Source: an uncultured Clostridia bacterium (GTDB taxonomy: Bacteria; Bacillota; Clostridia; Oscillospirales; CAG-272). From it: a stretch of 21,180 nt of DNA. Under the pieces are notes generated by a model. That model searched no databases, had not been told where the DNA came from, and saw nothing but the letters and a program-made list of their open reading frames with translations. Positions 12,062-20,731 of the stretch are shown piece after piece (position 1 is the first letter of the stretch; every line of letters starts with the position of its first letter). The DNA lies in assembly GCA_904501715.1 (NCBI GenBank), contig CAJGCD010000021.1, forward strand, positions 1-21,180, given 5' to 3'. The position numbers and the translations under genes were made by a program.

Positions 12062-13186
12062 ATGACACAGAACGAAATAGCCGAGATACGCAGAAGATAC
12101 CGCGCAGACAGAAGCAATATAAGCCGAGTGTGCGGCTGCTTTGTTAACGAGCAAAAGGAGATTATATCCGAATTTGACCAAAGTCTCGGAACAATGACTC
12201 AGGATGATGCCCAGGGAATGCTCACGGTTCTGAAAAAGGTGCTTTCGGGAAATATGGGAAGAAATCTTCTTGATATAGAATTTACAACCGCTCAGATAAA
12301 CGAGAGTGAAGAATACAGACTTATATCAGAGCTTCGGGGAAGCGAACTAAAAAATGAGACTTTGAGGCAGGAGCTTTACAAAAAAATAATAGATAATCTT
12401 GAGATGGAAGGCAATTACCTGATACTTATGGCGCACGACAAGCATGATGTGTTTGATTACGGCTCGGACGGTGAGAAGGAAAGCGAGTCGGTATCGGTAT
12501 TTTCATACATTATATGCGCCGTATGCCCTATAAAAGAGGGCAAGCCTACTATGAGCTATTACATACCAGGCAAATGCTTCAGAAGTATATGCTCCGATAC
12601 GGTATTGGGAAGAGCGGAGCTGGGCTTTATGTTCCCTTGCTTTGAGGATAAAAAGACCAATATATATAAGGCTCTGTATTATACAAGGAGTCTTGAGGAC
12701 AGCCATCAGGAGCTGGTGGATGCTCTGTTCTGCAACGAGCTGCCAATGCCCGCAAAGGAGCAGAAGGATACCTTTGGAGATATTCTTAAGGAGACTGTGG
12801 CAGAGGAGTGCAGTCTGAGAGTTGTTCGCTCGGTCAACAGTCAGCTTAACCATAAGATATCCGAGCACAAAAGCGAAAAGCTTGAGGAGCCACTCGTAAT
12901 AGATAAGAGCGAGGCGGGCGATATGCTCCGCTACTGCGGTGTCACAGAGGAAAAGATAGAGGCATTTGAAGAAAAGTTTGACGAGAGATTTGGCGCGGAC
13001 GCTACCATACCTCCTTCAAATATAAGCTCTCCAAGGCAGATAACGGTAAGCACTCCCGAGGTAACCGTTAAGGTGAATGCGGACAGCGCGGATATGGTTG
13101 AAGCGAGAATTATTGACGGAGCAAAGTATATTCTTATAAGAGCGGATAACGGTGTTACCGTGAACGGAGTGGAGATAGAGATATAG
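12062..13186 (+). CDS. DUF4317 family protein
   Basis: A 374-residue soluble protein. The N-terminus (MTQNEIAEIRRRYRADRSNI, then RVCGCFVNEQKEIISEFDQS) is the signature of DUF4317, a family frequent in Clostridia with no known function. The middle contains FSYIICAVCPIKEGKPTMSY and ELGFMFPCFEDKKTNIYKAL; the C-terminus (about 330-374) is a basic/beta segment ending in VTVNGVEIEI. There is no membrane segment, signal peptide or catalytic motif that I recognise. AAGGAG lies just before the ATG. It has its own promoter at 11903, so it is probably a single-gene unit; the gap to the next gene (13187-13364) holds only the promoter and leader of that gene. Confidence 0.88.
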   Translation: MTQNEIAEIRRRYRADRSNISRVCGCFVNEQKEIISEFDQSLGTMTQDDAQGMLTVLKKVLSGNMGRNLLDIEFTTAQINESEEYRLISELRGSELKNETLRQELYKKIIDNLEMEGNYLILMAHDKHDVFDYGSDGEKESESVSVFSYIICAVCPIKEGKPTMSYYIPGKCFRSICSDTVLGRAELGFMFPCFEDKKTNIYKALYYTRSLEDSHQELVDALFCNELPMPAKEQKDTFGDILKETVAEECSLRVVRSVNSQLNHKISEHKSEKLEEPLVIDKSEAGDMLRYCGVTEEKIEAFEEKFDERFGADATIPPSNISSPRQITVSTPEVTVKVNADSADMVEARIIDGAKYILIRADNGVTVNGVEIEI

Positions 13187-13224
13187 CCTCCATACGTTCA
13201 AGAGCGCAAGTTTGTTATAAATAC

Positions 13225-13253
13225 TTGACAAAAGGTAAAATAAATGGTACAAT
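13225..13253 (+). promoter_or_regulatory. Promoter of the NDP-sugar dehydratase gene
   Basis: TTGACA (13225-13230), 17-bp spacer, TACAAT (13248-13253) preceded by TGG (extended -10). The leader of about 105 nt shows no strong hairpin. Confidence 0.78.
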
Positions 13254-13364
13254 TAAAGTAATATGTTGTTATCTGTCGAATTTGTTAGGTGATAAATAGT
13301 AAGATTAAAGAATAGCTTTGACTTTCGGCAACTGCTAAGACCACCAAAAGGAGAATTGATAAAG

Positions 13365-15269
13365 ATGATGTTTTTTAAGTCGAGAAAGGTTTTGCTTTTC
13401 TTATTTGATATACTTTGCTTCCTGTTTGTAAATATGCTTTACGTATTGGGAGTTAAGCTTGACAATACGCTGAATCTCGATAATCTTCCTGAGTTTTTGA
13501 AGAATTTTATCATTTTGTTCATATTGGTATTCTCATTTAGGTGTGTGTTTAATTTCTACAGAAACGTCTGGCGCTACACCTATACCAAGGCATATCTTAC
13601 GGCAATACTTTCAGATGCCTTTGCAGGAATTGTGGCAATAGCTATCTTCGCTATCGTAAGACAGGATATAAAGATTTGGTATTACATTATCGTAGTGTCG
13701 CTTTTCTGCTTGCTGACGCTTCTCTCAAGATACGCTTACCGTTTGCTGTATAAATACAGAAACAAATTATCGGATGAGCCCAACAGCCACAAGATAAATG
13801 TAGCTATCGTTGGAGCGGGTCAGATAGGAGCGCTTCTTGCGGATGAGCTTATCGCAAGTAAGACCTCCAGCTACAATCCTATCGCTTTTATAGATAAGGA
13901 TGCGTCAAAGAAGGGAAGCTATATAAGCGGCATCAGGGTTTATCACGAGGATAAGGATATCGTAAAGACTATCCGTTCTATGCCTATACAGGAAATATTC
14001 GTAGCGATGCCCGGGCTTGACAGTGAGGCTATCAAGCACATCCATCATCTTTACAGCAAGACAGGATGTAAGATAAAGCTCTACGATTCTCCCGTACGTG
14101 ATATGGACGAGGATGAAAGCAAGGGAAGAAGAGTTCTTCGTGAATTCAGAATAGAGGACCTTCTTTTCCGCAAGCCTATGAGCATAAACAACCGCCGTTC
14201 CTTGCAGTATTACAAGGACAAGGTGGTTCTCGTTACAGGCGGCGGCGGTTCTATCGGAAGCGAGCTTTGCAGGCAGATAGCGAGATGTAAGCCTAGGAAG
14301 CTTATAATACTTGATATTTATGAGAACAATGCCTACGATATACAGCAGGAGCTGAGACTTGAATACGGCTCGCGTCTTGACCTTGAGGTGTTCATTGCCT
14401 CGGTCAGAGACCCCGAAAGACTCAACGCTATATTCAGTCGGTGCAGACCCAATGTGGTATTCCACGCGGCGGCGCATAAGCACGTTCCGCTTATGGAGCA
14501 TGATGCCTGCGAAACGGTTAAAAATAATGTTATCGGAACCTACAATACGGCAAACGCGGCTGAGCGCTACGGCGTTGAGAAGTTTATTATGATCTCTACC
14601 GATAAGGCTGTAAATCCCACTAATATAATGGGTGCATCTAAGCGTATGTGTGAGATGATAGTACAAAGCCGTACCGACGGAGATACTTGCTTTGCGGCTG
14701 TAAGATTTGGAAACGTGCTCGGCTCAAACGGCTCTGTTATTCCTTTGTTCAGACGCCAGATAGCTAAGGGCGGTCCTATAACCCTTACGGATAAGCGCAT
14801 AATACGTTACTTTATGACCATCCCCGAGGCGGCACAGCTGGTTATTCAGGCAGGCTCTATGGCTCAGAAGGGACAGCTCTTTGTTCTTGATATGGGCAAG
14901 CCTGTTAAGATATATGACCTTGCTGTCAATATGATCAAGCTCAGCGGTCTTGTTCCCGAGGAGGATATCAAGATCGAGGAGATAGGACTCAGACCCGGAG
15001 AAAAGCTCTATGAGGAACTGCTTATAAAGACCGAAACACTTGAAAAAACCGATAATGATATGATATTTATCGAGACGGACGCTCCCTATACGAGAGAAGA
15101 GGTAGACCAAAAGATAGCTACTTTGGTAGAAGCTGTTCAGGCTACTAAGGACGGTCTTGACCACACCTTGGTGATAGAGGCAATGAAGAAGGTGGTCCCC
15201 ACCTATCACGACCCCGAGGAAGTGAATCAGAATGCCGAACGCTCCGAGGAGATGAAAGAGGCAGAATAA
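13365..15269 (+). CDS. Membrane-anchored NDP-sugar 4,6-dehydratase (PglF/CapD/FlaA1 type)
   Basis: 634 residues. Four membrane helices (about 7-30, 48-66, 78-98, 105-125) are followed by a first Rossmann domain (NVAIVGAGQIGALLADEL, 145-162) and a short-chain dehydrogenase domain with VTGGGGSIGSE at 290-300 and STDKAVNPTNIMGASKR at 411-427. Thr412-Asp413-Lys414 and Lys426, with Met422 in place of the usual Tyr, follow the pattern of UDP-GlcNAc 4,6-dehydratases such as PglF. The expected reaction is UDP-GlcNAc to the UDP-4-keto-6-deoxy sugar, on the cytoplasmic face. ATG 13365 is chosen (AAAGGAG eleven bases upstream); a TTG three codons earlier is only two bases from that site. The downstream aminotransferase (19526) and phosphoglycosyl transferase (20728) are the logical next steps. 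Sugar specificity is inferred. Confidence 0.92.
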   Translation: MMFFKSRKVLLFLFDILCFLFVNMLYVLGVKLDNTLNLDNLPEFLKNFIILFILVFSFRCVFNFYRNVWRYTYTKAYLTAILSDAFAGIVAIAIFAIVRQDIKIWYYIIVVSLFCLLTLLSRYAYRLLYKYRNKLSDEPNSHKINVAIVGAGQIGALLADELIASKTSSYNPIAFIDKDASKKGSYISGIRVYHEDKDIVKTIRSMPIQEIFVAMPGLDSEAIKHIHHLYSKTGCKIKLYDSPVRDMDEDESKGRRVLREFRIEDLLFRKPMSINNRRSLQYYKDKVVLVTGGGGSIGSELCRQIARCKPRKLIILDIYENNAYDIQQELRLEYGSRLDLEVFIASVRDPERLNAIFSRCRPNVVFHAAAHKHVPLMEHDACETVKNNVIGTYNTANAAERYGVEKFIMISTDKAVNPTNIMGASKRMCEMIVQSRTDGDTCFAAVRFGNVLGSNGSVIPLFRRQIAKGGPITLTDKRIIRYFMTIPEAAQLVIQAGSMAQKGQLFVLDMGKPVKIYDLAVNMIKLSGLVPEEDIKIEEIGLRPGEKLYEELLIKTETLEKTDNDMIFIETDAPYTREEVDQKIATLVEAVQATKDGLDHTLVIEAMKKVVPTYHDPEEVNQNAERSEEMKEAE

Positions 15270-15270
15270 T

Positions 15271-15312
15271 AAATGAAAGCACTTGTTTTTATACAGGTGC
15301 TTTTCATTTTTG
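15271..15312 (+). terminator. Terminator after the dehydratase
   Basis: AATGAAAGCAC...GTGCTTTTCATT with one bulged base, loop around TTTTTATACA, and a following TTTTT. It separates the dehydratase from the enoate-reductase operon. Confidence 0.75.
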
Positions 15313-15357
15313 CATAATCCTATCTTTTATTACTAAATGGAAAATGTGACAAAAAGG

Positions 15358-15386
15358 TTGACTAATCAACAAAAATGTTGTATAAT
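15358..15386 (+). promoter_or_regulatory. Promoter of the enoate reductase-aconitase X operon
   Basis: TTGACT (15358-15363), 17-bp spacer, TATAAT (15381-15386). A CAACAAAAATGTTG inverted repeat (15368-15381) fills the spacer and touches the -10, so it is a possible operator. The position rules out translation starts upstream of base 15390 for the following gene. Confidence 0.8.
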
Positions 15387-15426
15387 GATGTGTGTAATGA
15401 TATTTGTGTATCGAAAGGAGTTTTTT

Positions 15427-17496
15427 ATGGAAAATTTGGACCCTAAATATCAAGCGCTGTTTACGCCTTGGAAGATACGTGATGTAGAGATAAAGAATCG
15501 CATCGTAATGTGTCCCATGGGTGGAACATCACTGTTTGGTTGGTTCGAGCTTGGCGGATGTCACTTTGATAAGGAGGCGGCAAAGCTGTTTATCGAAAGA
15601 GCCAATAACAACGTAGGACTTATTATCCCCGGCATTGCGCCTCTGCGTGATACCTTCTGGGGCAAGTGGCTTTGGCAGAACCCTAAAATGTTTGAAGAGC
15701 TTAAGGTCTTTATGGATGAGATACATAAGACGGGAGCAAAGCTGTTCATTCAGCTCACCGCGGGAATGGGACGCTCTTGGGCTATAACCGAGCTTGTTGC
15801 GCCCTTACATAAGAATAAATTTACCAGAGCTATCGTTAAGCCTATTATAGATACCTCTCACGAGCTCGCTTGTCCCTCCCCTCAGCCTGCGCGTTGGGCG
15901 CCTGATATCGAATGCCCCGAAATGACCGTAGAGCAGATTCACGAAATTATCGAAGCGTTTGCAAAGACTGCAAAGCTCTGCAAAGACGCAGGTGTTGACG
16001 GAGTAGAGGTTCACGCTGTTCACGAGGGATATCTTCTCGACCAGTTTGCCATAGAATTCTTTAATAAGCGTACCGACGATTACGGCGGAAGCTTTGAGAA
16101 CAGATACCGCTTCGCAGCGGAGGTAGTAAAGGCTATTAAGGAGGAGTGCGGAGAGGATTATCCCGTTTCACTGCGCTATTCCGTAGAGTCCAAGATGAAG
16201 GGCTTCTGCGAGGGTGCTATGCCCGGTGAGAAATATACCGAGGTGGGCAGAAATATGGAGGAATCCGAAAGAGCGGCTAAATATCTTCAGGATGCGGGAT
16301 ACGATATGCTTAATGCCGATAACGGCACCTACGACTCCTGGTACTGGGCACATCCCCCGATGTATATGCCTCAGAACTGTAACCTTGAGGATGTTGCGCA
16401 TATAAAGAAATTTGTTGATATCCCCGTAGTATGCGCGGGAAGAATGGAGCCCGACGTAGGCGCCAAGGCGGTAGAGGGCGGACTTATAGACGGAGTGGGT
16501 ATCGCTCGTCAGTTCCTTGTTGACCCTGAATGGATCACAAAGCTTATTGAGGACAGACTTGAGGATATCAAGCCTTGTATCTGCTGCCATGCTGGATGCT
16601 TTAATTTCTCGTCCTCAAAGGGACACGCGAATACTCAGGACCTGACCGATACCATGGGTCTTTCCCGCTGCGCTCTCAATCCCGAAACGATGCAGTCTAA
16701 GAAGTATTACGTAGAGCCTGCCAAGAAGGTAAAGAATATCGCGGTCATAGGCGGCGGTATTGGCGGTATGGAGGCTGCTATCCTTTGCGCTAAGCGCGGT
16801 CATAAGGTGACTCTTTATGAAAAGACCGACAAGCTCGGCGGCGTATTCATAGCCGCGGCGGCTCCTTCCTTTAAGGAAAAGGACAGAGAGCTTATCGCGT
16901 GGTACATAAGAGAGCTTAAGAAGCATCCTGTTGAAGTTAAGATGAATACCGAGATTACCGACGTAAAAGCACTTGACGCTGACGAGATAATCGTCGCTAC
17001 GGGCGCGGTAGCAAAGAAAATACCCGTCAAGGGCGCGGATAGAGCGGTTGAGGCAATCGACTTCCTGCTCGGTAACGCCGAGGTCGGTGAAAACGTAGCG
17101 GTTATCGGCGGCGGACTTACGGGATGCGAGATAGCCTATGAGCTGTATCTCCAAGGCAAGAAGCCTACTATCGTCGAGATGCAGGACGACCTTATTACCA
17201 CCAAGGGTATATGCCTTGCTAACACAAGCTATCTCCGTGACTTCTTTAAGACTAACAAGGTGCCCGTGCATCTTGAAACGTCCTTGTGCGAGGTTACCGA
17301 GGACGGTGTTGTAGTCAAGGATAAGGAGGGCAAGGAATTCAAGATAGACGCAGACTCTGTAATTATGTCTGTCGGATATAATCCTGCGCCTGTGGCTAAA
17401 AAGAAAAAGAATATCCACGTTATAGGTGACGCGGCGGCGGTAGGCAATCTCCGTACGGTCATCTGGGGCGCTTGGGATGTGGCAATGAAGCTTTAA
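15427..17496 (+). CDS. Old Yellow Enzyme/2-enoate reductase-like FMN-FeS-FAD oxidoreductase
   Basis: A 689-residue multi-cofactor flavoenzyme. Residues 1-370 form an FMN TIM barrel (FTPWKIRDVEIKNRIVMCPM at 12-31; DGVEVHAVHEGYLLDQFAIE at 191-210; KRTDDYGGSFENRYRF at 214-229). A 4Fe-4S segment follows (Cys384-x2-Cys387-x3-Cys391, fourth ligand probably Cys415), then an FAD/NAD(H) domain (IAVIGGGIGGMEAA from 438; VAVIGGGLTGCEIAYEL). Relatives include clostridial 2-enoate reductase, 2,4-dienoyl-CoA reductase and bile-acid BaiCD/BaiH. The likely role is NADH-dependent reduction (or the reverse) of an alpha,beta-unsaturated acid or ketone. AAAGGAG precedes the ATG at 15427; an in-frame extension would overlap the promoter. 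The two aconitase X subunits follow after 17 bases, suggesting successive steps. Substrate unknown. Confidence 0.92.
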   Translation: MENLDPKYQALFTPWKIRDVEIKNRIVMCPMGGTSLFGWFELGGCHFDKEAAKLFIERANNNVGLIIPGIAPLRDTFWGKWLWQNPKMFEELKVFMDEIHKTGAKLFIQLTAGMGRSWAITELVAPLHKNKFTRAIVKPIIDTSHELACPSPQPARWAPDIECPEMTVEQIHEIIEAFAKTAKLCKDAGVDGVEVHAVHEGYLLDQFAIEFFNKRTDDYGGSFENRYRFAAEVVKAIKEECGEDYPVSLRYSVESKMKGFCEGAMPGEKYTEVGRNMEESERAAKYLQDAGYDMLNADNGTYDSWYWAHPPMYMPQNCNLEDVAHIKKFVDIPVVCAGRMEPDVGAKAVEGGLIDGVGIARQFLVDPEWITKLIEDRLEDIKPCICCHAGCFNFSSSKGHANTQDLTDTMGLSRCALNPETMQSKKYYVEPAKKVKNIAVIGGGIGGMEAAILCAKRGHKVTLYEKTDKLGGVFIAAAAPSFKEKDRELIAWYIRELKKHPVEVKMNTEITDVKALDADEIIVATGAVAKKIPVKGADRAVEAIDFLLGNAEVGENVAVIGGGLTGCEIAYELYLQGKKPTIVEMQDDLITTKGICLANTSYLRDFFKTNKVPVHLETSLCEVTEDGVVVKDKEGKEFKIDADSVIMSVGYNPAPVAKKKKNIHVIGDAAAVGNLRTVIWGAWDVAMKL

Positions 17497-17513
17497 GAAA
17501 GGAATTTGTAAAG

Positions 17514-18791
17514 ATGAATCTTACACAAGAACAGCAAGCCATACTTAACGGTGAGCGTGGTGAAGTGATGGCTAAGGTTATGAAGACTCTCGTTATGTAC
17601 GGAGATGCCTTCGGCGCGGAGCGTATGGTTCCCGTTACCTCGGAATACAACCATCTCGTTACGTCCTTTGGACTTAAGATGATGACACCTGTGTTTGAGC
17701 TTATGCAGCAGCTTATAGATGCGGGAGTGGTATCGAGCCAGAAATTTTCTGTTGACCCCAGACCTGTGGACAAAAACGTTCCCGCAAACTTTTTACAGAA
17801 GCTGATATTCAATAAGTTTATGTACTCCACTCAGGAGTTTTACGAGGGTCAGCTTAAGGAGCTGGGTCTTAAGAGTGACGATGCATTCACTTGTACCTGC
17901 TATATGGATGAGGTGGGCAACAAGCCCAAGAAGGGCGACGTGCTTTCTTGGGCAGAGTCCTCGGCGGTAGTGTATGCTAACTCAGTGCTTGGTGCTCGCT
18001 GTAACAGAAACTCGGGTATTATTGATATTATGGGCTCTATTGCGGGTTACGTTCCCGAGTTTGGGCTTCTCACAGACGAGGGAAGAAAGGCTACGTGGAT
18101 AGTTGAGATAAAGACCACCAAGAAGCCCGAGGCACAGCTTCTCGGCTCCGCTATCGGTATGAAGGTAATGGAGGCGGTGCCTTATATAAAGGGGCTTGAC
18201 AAGTGGCTTGGGAATACTCTTGACGATGCGGCTTGTACGTATCTTAAGGATTTTGGCGCGGCTACCGCGTCTAACGGTGCAGTCGGTCTGTACCACATCG
18301 AAAATCTGACCCCCGAGGCAGTAGAGCAGGGAGAGAAGCTTATATCCGAGGGTGCGCAGGTTTACGTTGTTGACGACGCTGAGCTCGAGAGAGTTTACAA
18401 GAATTACCCCGTAATCTGGAAGGATCCCGATGCACAGCCCAAGCTTTGCTTTATGGGATGTCCTCATATGAGCCTTGAACAGCTCAAATCATGGACGGAC
18501 AAGGTAGAGAGCGCTTTGGCAGAGGCAGGTAATAAGAAGGTCGTTATTCCTACCGTATTTACAGCTTCTCCCGCGGTGCTTCGCGAGTTTGAAAAGACCG
18601 AGTATGCGGCAAGACTTAAGGCTACGGGGGTTATAACCTCTTACATATGCCCACTTATGTATATGAACAATCCGCTTTGCGCTAAGATGCCCGTTATAAC
18701 CTCGTCCAATAAGCTTCGTACTTATACTACGTCCAGATACTATACCGATGACGAGATATTGATGCAGATTACGAAAGGAGGAGCCAACTGA
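17514..18791 (+). CDS. Aconitase X, large (catalytic) subunit
   Basis: A 425-residue protein of the AcnX/DUF521 family, iron-sulfur dehydratases related to aconitase. Characteristic pieces: TSEYNHLVTSFG (42-53), FTCTCYMDEVGNKPKKGD (125-142), WAESSAVVYANSVLGARCNR (146-165), GCPHMSLEQL (315-324) and TSYICPLMYM (375-384). Candidate Fe-S cysteines are Cys127/129, Cys163, Cys316 and Cys379. Characterised relatives are cis-3-hydroxy-L-proline dehydratase in bacteria and phosphomevalonate dehydratase in archaea; neither can be chosen here. The start is the ATG at 17514 with AAAGGA ten bases upstream; the frame is open further upstream but into the end of the flavoenzyme gene. The stop overlaps the start of the small subunit by one base (TGATG). 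Confidence 0.93.
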   Translation: MNLTQEQQAILNGERGEVMAKVMKTLVMYGDAFGAERMVPVTSEYNHLVTSFGLKMMTPVFELMQQLIDAGVVSSQKFSVDPRPVDKNVPANFLQKLIFNKFMYSTQEFYEGQLKELGLKSDDAFTCTCYMDEVGNKPKKGDVLSWAESSAVVYANSVLGARCNRNSGIIDIMGSIAGYVPEFGLLTDEGRKATWIVEIKTTKKPEAQLLGSAIGMKVMEAVPYIKGLDKWLGNTLDDAACTYLKDFGAATASNGAVGLYHIENLTPEAVEQGEKLISEGAQVYVVDDAELERVYKNYPVIWKDPDAQPKLCFMGCPHMSLEQLKSWTDKVESALAEAGNKKVVIPTVFTASPAVLREFEKTEYAARLKATGVITSYICPLMYMNNPLCAKMPVITSSNKLRTYTTSRYYTDDEILMQITKGGAN

Positions 18792-19234
18792 TGAAACAAT
18801 TTCAAGGAAGAGTAGTTACACCGGGAACTGTAAGCGCAGAGGCGCTGGTATCTCACGGTGGACTTAATACACTGGCTTCTTTCCAGAAGGCGCTTCAGTT
18901 CGGAGATAAAAAGGCGACCTGCGGCGACCAGAATAACCCCGATCTTTACGGTAAGGAGATGCTTGGAAAGGCACTTTGCCTGCCGATGACCATAGGCTCC
19001 ACAACAGGTGGCTTGGTTCTTTATTGCGCTTGCGCAATGAAGCGTCAGCCTGCGTGCATGCTCTTTTCTGAGCATATCGACTCTCTCGCGGCGGCAGGAG
19101 CTATACTCGCCGACGTTTGGGTAGATGATGTAAGTATGCCCGTGGTAGACTGCCTCGGACAGGAATTTCTTGATTACGTCAAGGACGGAATGACTATTAC
19201 CATAAAAGAAAACGGTGTGGTAGAGGTCGAATAA
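18791..19234 (+). CDS. Aconitase X, small (swivel) subunit
   Basis: A 147-residue DUF126/AcnX swivel-domain protein that completes the active site of the large subunit. Seen: FQGRVVTPGTVSAEALVS at the N-terminus, the GDQNNPDLYGKEMLGKALCL segment, and PMTIGSTTGGLVLY, the conserved substrate-binding loop with Ser/Thr. In many bacteria the two parts are fused; here they are separate genes with a one-base overlap and a GGAGG site within the end of the large-subunit gene, indicating coupled translation and equal amounts. It is the last gene of the operon and is followed by a terminator. Confidence 0.93.
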   Translation: MKQFQGRVVTPGTVSAEALVSHGGLNTLASFQKALQFGDKKATCGDQNNPDLYGKEMLGKALCLPMTIGSTTGGLVLYCACAMKRQPACMLFSEHIDSLAAAGAILADVWVDDVSMPVVDCLGQEFLDYVKDGMTITIKENGVVEVE

Positions 19235-19247
19235 ATCAAATAAAAAG

Positions 19248-19283
19248 CAAAGAGCGGTCACTATGATGTGGCCGCTCTTTTGA
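19248..19283 (+). terminator. Terminator of the AcnX operon
   Basis: CAAAGAGCGGTCAC and GTGGCCGCTCTTTTG pair into a GC-rich stem with a six-base loop and a T run. The next 125 bases up to the promoter at 19409 hold no gene. Confidence 0.85.
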
Positions 19284-19408
19284 CTGATAAGAAGCGAGCC
19301 TTTAACAGTTAGAAAATATCTGTAAAAATGTTGGAATTTCAAGCACTTTAAGGATATTTTTTGAAAAAATGCAATAATGTCACAAGCCCCTCGTTTTTCA
19401 AAAAAGCA

Positions 19409-19437
19409 TTGACAAGAATGGTATTGTATGATATAAT
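19409..19437 (+). promoter_or_regulatory. Promoter of the sugar aminotransferase-glycosyl transferase operon
   Basis: TTGACA (19409-19414), 17-bp spacer, TATAAT (19432-19437) with TG at 19429-19430: consensus in all three elements, so strong basal expression is expected. The leader to 19526 is about 80 nt. Confidence 0.85.
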
Positions 19438-19525
19438 AGATGAGTAATATTGGGTCTTATGCGCCTTTTGAAATATCAAAGGGCAGAAACGCAAAAAGAA
19501 AAAGCTTAAAGAGAGGTACGGTACT

Positions 19526-20731
19526 ATGAATATTCCTTTTTCTCCTCCCGATATAAGTGAGCTTGAAATCCAAGATGTGGCTGAAGCGCTACGCTCGGGA
19601 TGGATAACGACCGGTCCAAGAACTAAAAAGCTCGAGTCGTTGATTGCTGAGTGGGTAGGCACTGAAAGGTGCGTTTGTCTGAACTCCCAGACCGCTTGCG
19701 CCGAAATGGCTTTGAGAGTGCTCGGTGTAGGTGAAGGAGACGAAGTCATAACCTCGGCATATACATACACGGCTTCCGCATCCATAATAGAGCACGTAGG
19801 CGCAAAAATAGTTTTGGTAGATACGCAAAAGGATAGCTTGGAGATGGATTACGATGCTCTGGAGGCTGCTATAAATGAAAAAACAAAGGCTATTATCCCT
19901 GTGGATATCGGAGGAGTGCCTTGTGATTACGATAGACTATTTGCTATTGTGGAAGGAAAGAAGCACTTTTTCAAGGCTAACGGAGCTATCCAGAAGGCGC
20001 TTGGACGCGTGGCTGTAATGGCGGATGCTGCTCATTCCTTCGGCGCTGAGTACCACGGCAAAAAGATAGGTAGTGTGGCAGACTTTTCGTCATTTTCGTT
20101 CCATGCTGTAAAGAACTTTACTACTGCAGAGGGCGGGGCACTTACTTGGAGAAATATCCCCGGAATTGATAACGCCGACATATATAAGCAGCTTCAGCTG
20201 TTTTCTTTACACGGGCAGAGTAAGGATGCTCTTGCCAAGACTCAGCTCGGCGCTTGGGAATACGACATAGTTGGCACGTGGTACAAGTGCAATATGACCG
20301 ATGTGGCAGCCGCTATTGGATTGAAGCAGTTTGAAAGATACCCCCAGATGCTTAAAAGAAGAAGAGAGATTATCGAAAGATACGATAAAGCCTTTGAAGC
20401 GCTTGGAATAGGAACGCTGCCGCATTATACCGACGAGAGCGTTTCCTCAGGGCATCTGTATATAAGCCGTGTTCCCGGAATAGATGCGGTACAGCGTGGG
20501 GAGATTATAATAAAAATGGCAGAGCAGGGTATAGCCTGCAATGTGCACTATAAGCCATTGCCTATGCATACGGCGTATAAGCGCTTGGGATTTGATATAA
20601 AGGACTACCCAAATGCTTACGCAAACTTTGCAAACGAAATAACCTTGCCTCTTCATACCTGTCTTACAGATGAGGAGATAGACTATATCATAGAAAATTA
20701 TATAAAGATCGTGAGAGAGTATGTAAAATGA
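19526..20731 (+). CDS. DegT/DnrJ/EryC1/StrS-family PLP-dependent sugar aminotransferase
   Basis: A 401-residue aspartate-aminotransferase-fold enzyme that puts an amino group on a keto-sugar nucleotide, usually from glutamate. The N-terminus IPFSPPDISELEIQDVAEAL and SGWITTGPRTKKLE (24-37) are typical of the family. The PLP-phosphate region is CLNSQTACAEMALR, the ring-stacking DAAHSFGAEYHGKKIGS begins at Asp167, and the Schiff-base lysine is Lys196 in SFHAVKNFTTAEGGAL. Paired with the PglF-like dehydratase it would make a UDP-4-amino-4,6-dideoxy sugar, as PglE does for bacillosamine; this pathway assignment is inference. GAGAGG precedes the ATG. The stop codon overlaps the next gene by four bases (ATGA), so translation is coupled. 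Confidence 0.93.
   Translation: MNIPFSPPDISELEIQDVAEALRSGWITTGPRTKKLESLIAEWVGTERCVCLNSQTACAEMALRVLGVGEGDEVITSAYTYTASASIIEHVGAKIVLVDTQKDSLEMDYDALEAAINEKTKAIIPVDIGGVPCDYDRLFAIVEGKKHFFKANGAIQKALGRVAVMADAAHSFGAEYHGKKIGSVADFSSFSFHAVKNFTTAEGGALTWRNIPGIDNADIYKQLQLFSLHGQSKDALAKTQLGAWEYDIVGTWYKCNMTDVAAAIGLKQFERYPQMLKRRREIIERYDKAFEALGIGTLPHYTDESVSSGHLYISRVPGIDAVQRGEIIIKMAEQGIACNVHYKPLPMHTAYKRLGFDIKDYPNAYANFANEITLPLHTCLTDEEIDYIIENYIKIVREYVK

Noticed and set aside
15337..15426. 30-codon N-terminal extension of the flavoenzyme
   Set aside because: It overlaps the promoter -35 and -10; the ATG at 15427 has AAAGGAG and matches the normal family N-terminus.
17472..17513. 14-codon extension of the AcnX large subunit into the flavoenzyme gene
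   Set aside because: The upstream ATG has no ribosome binding site and the added residues do not belong to the family; ATG 17514 has AAAGGA.
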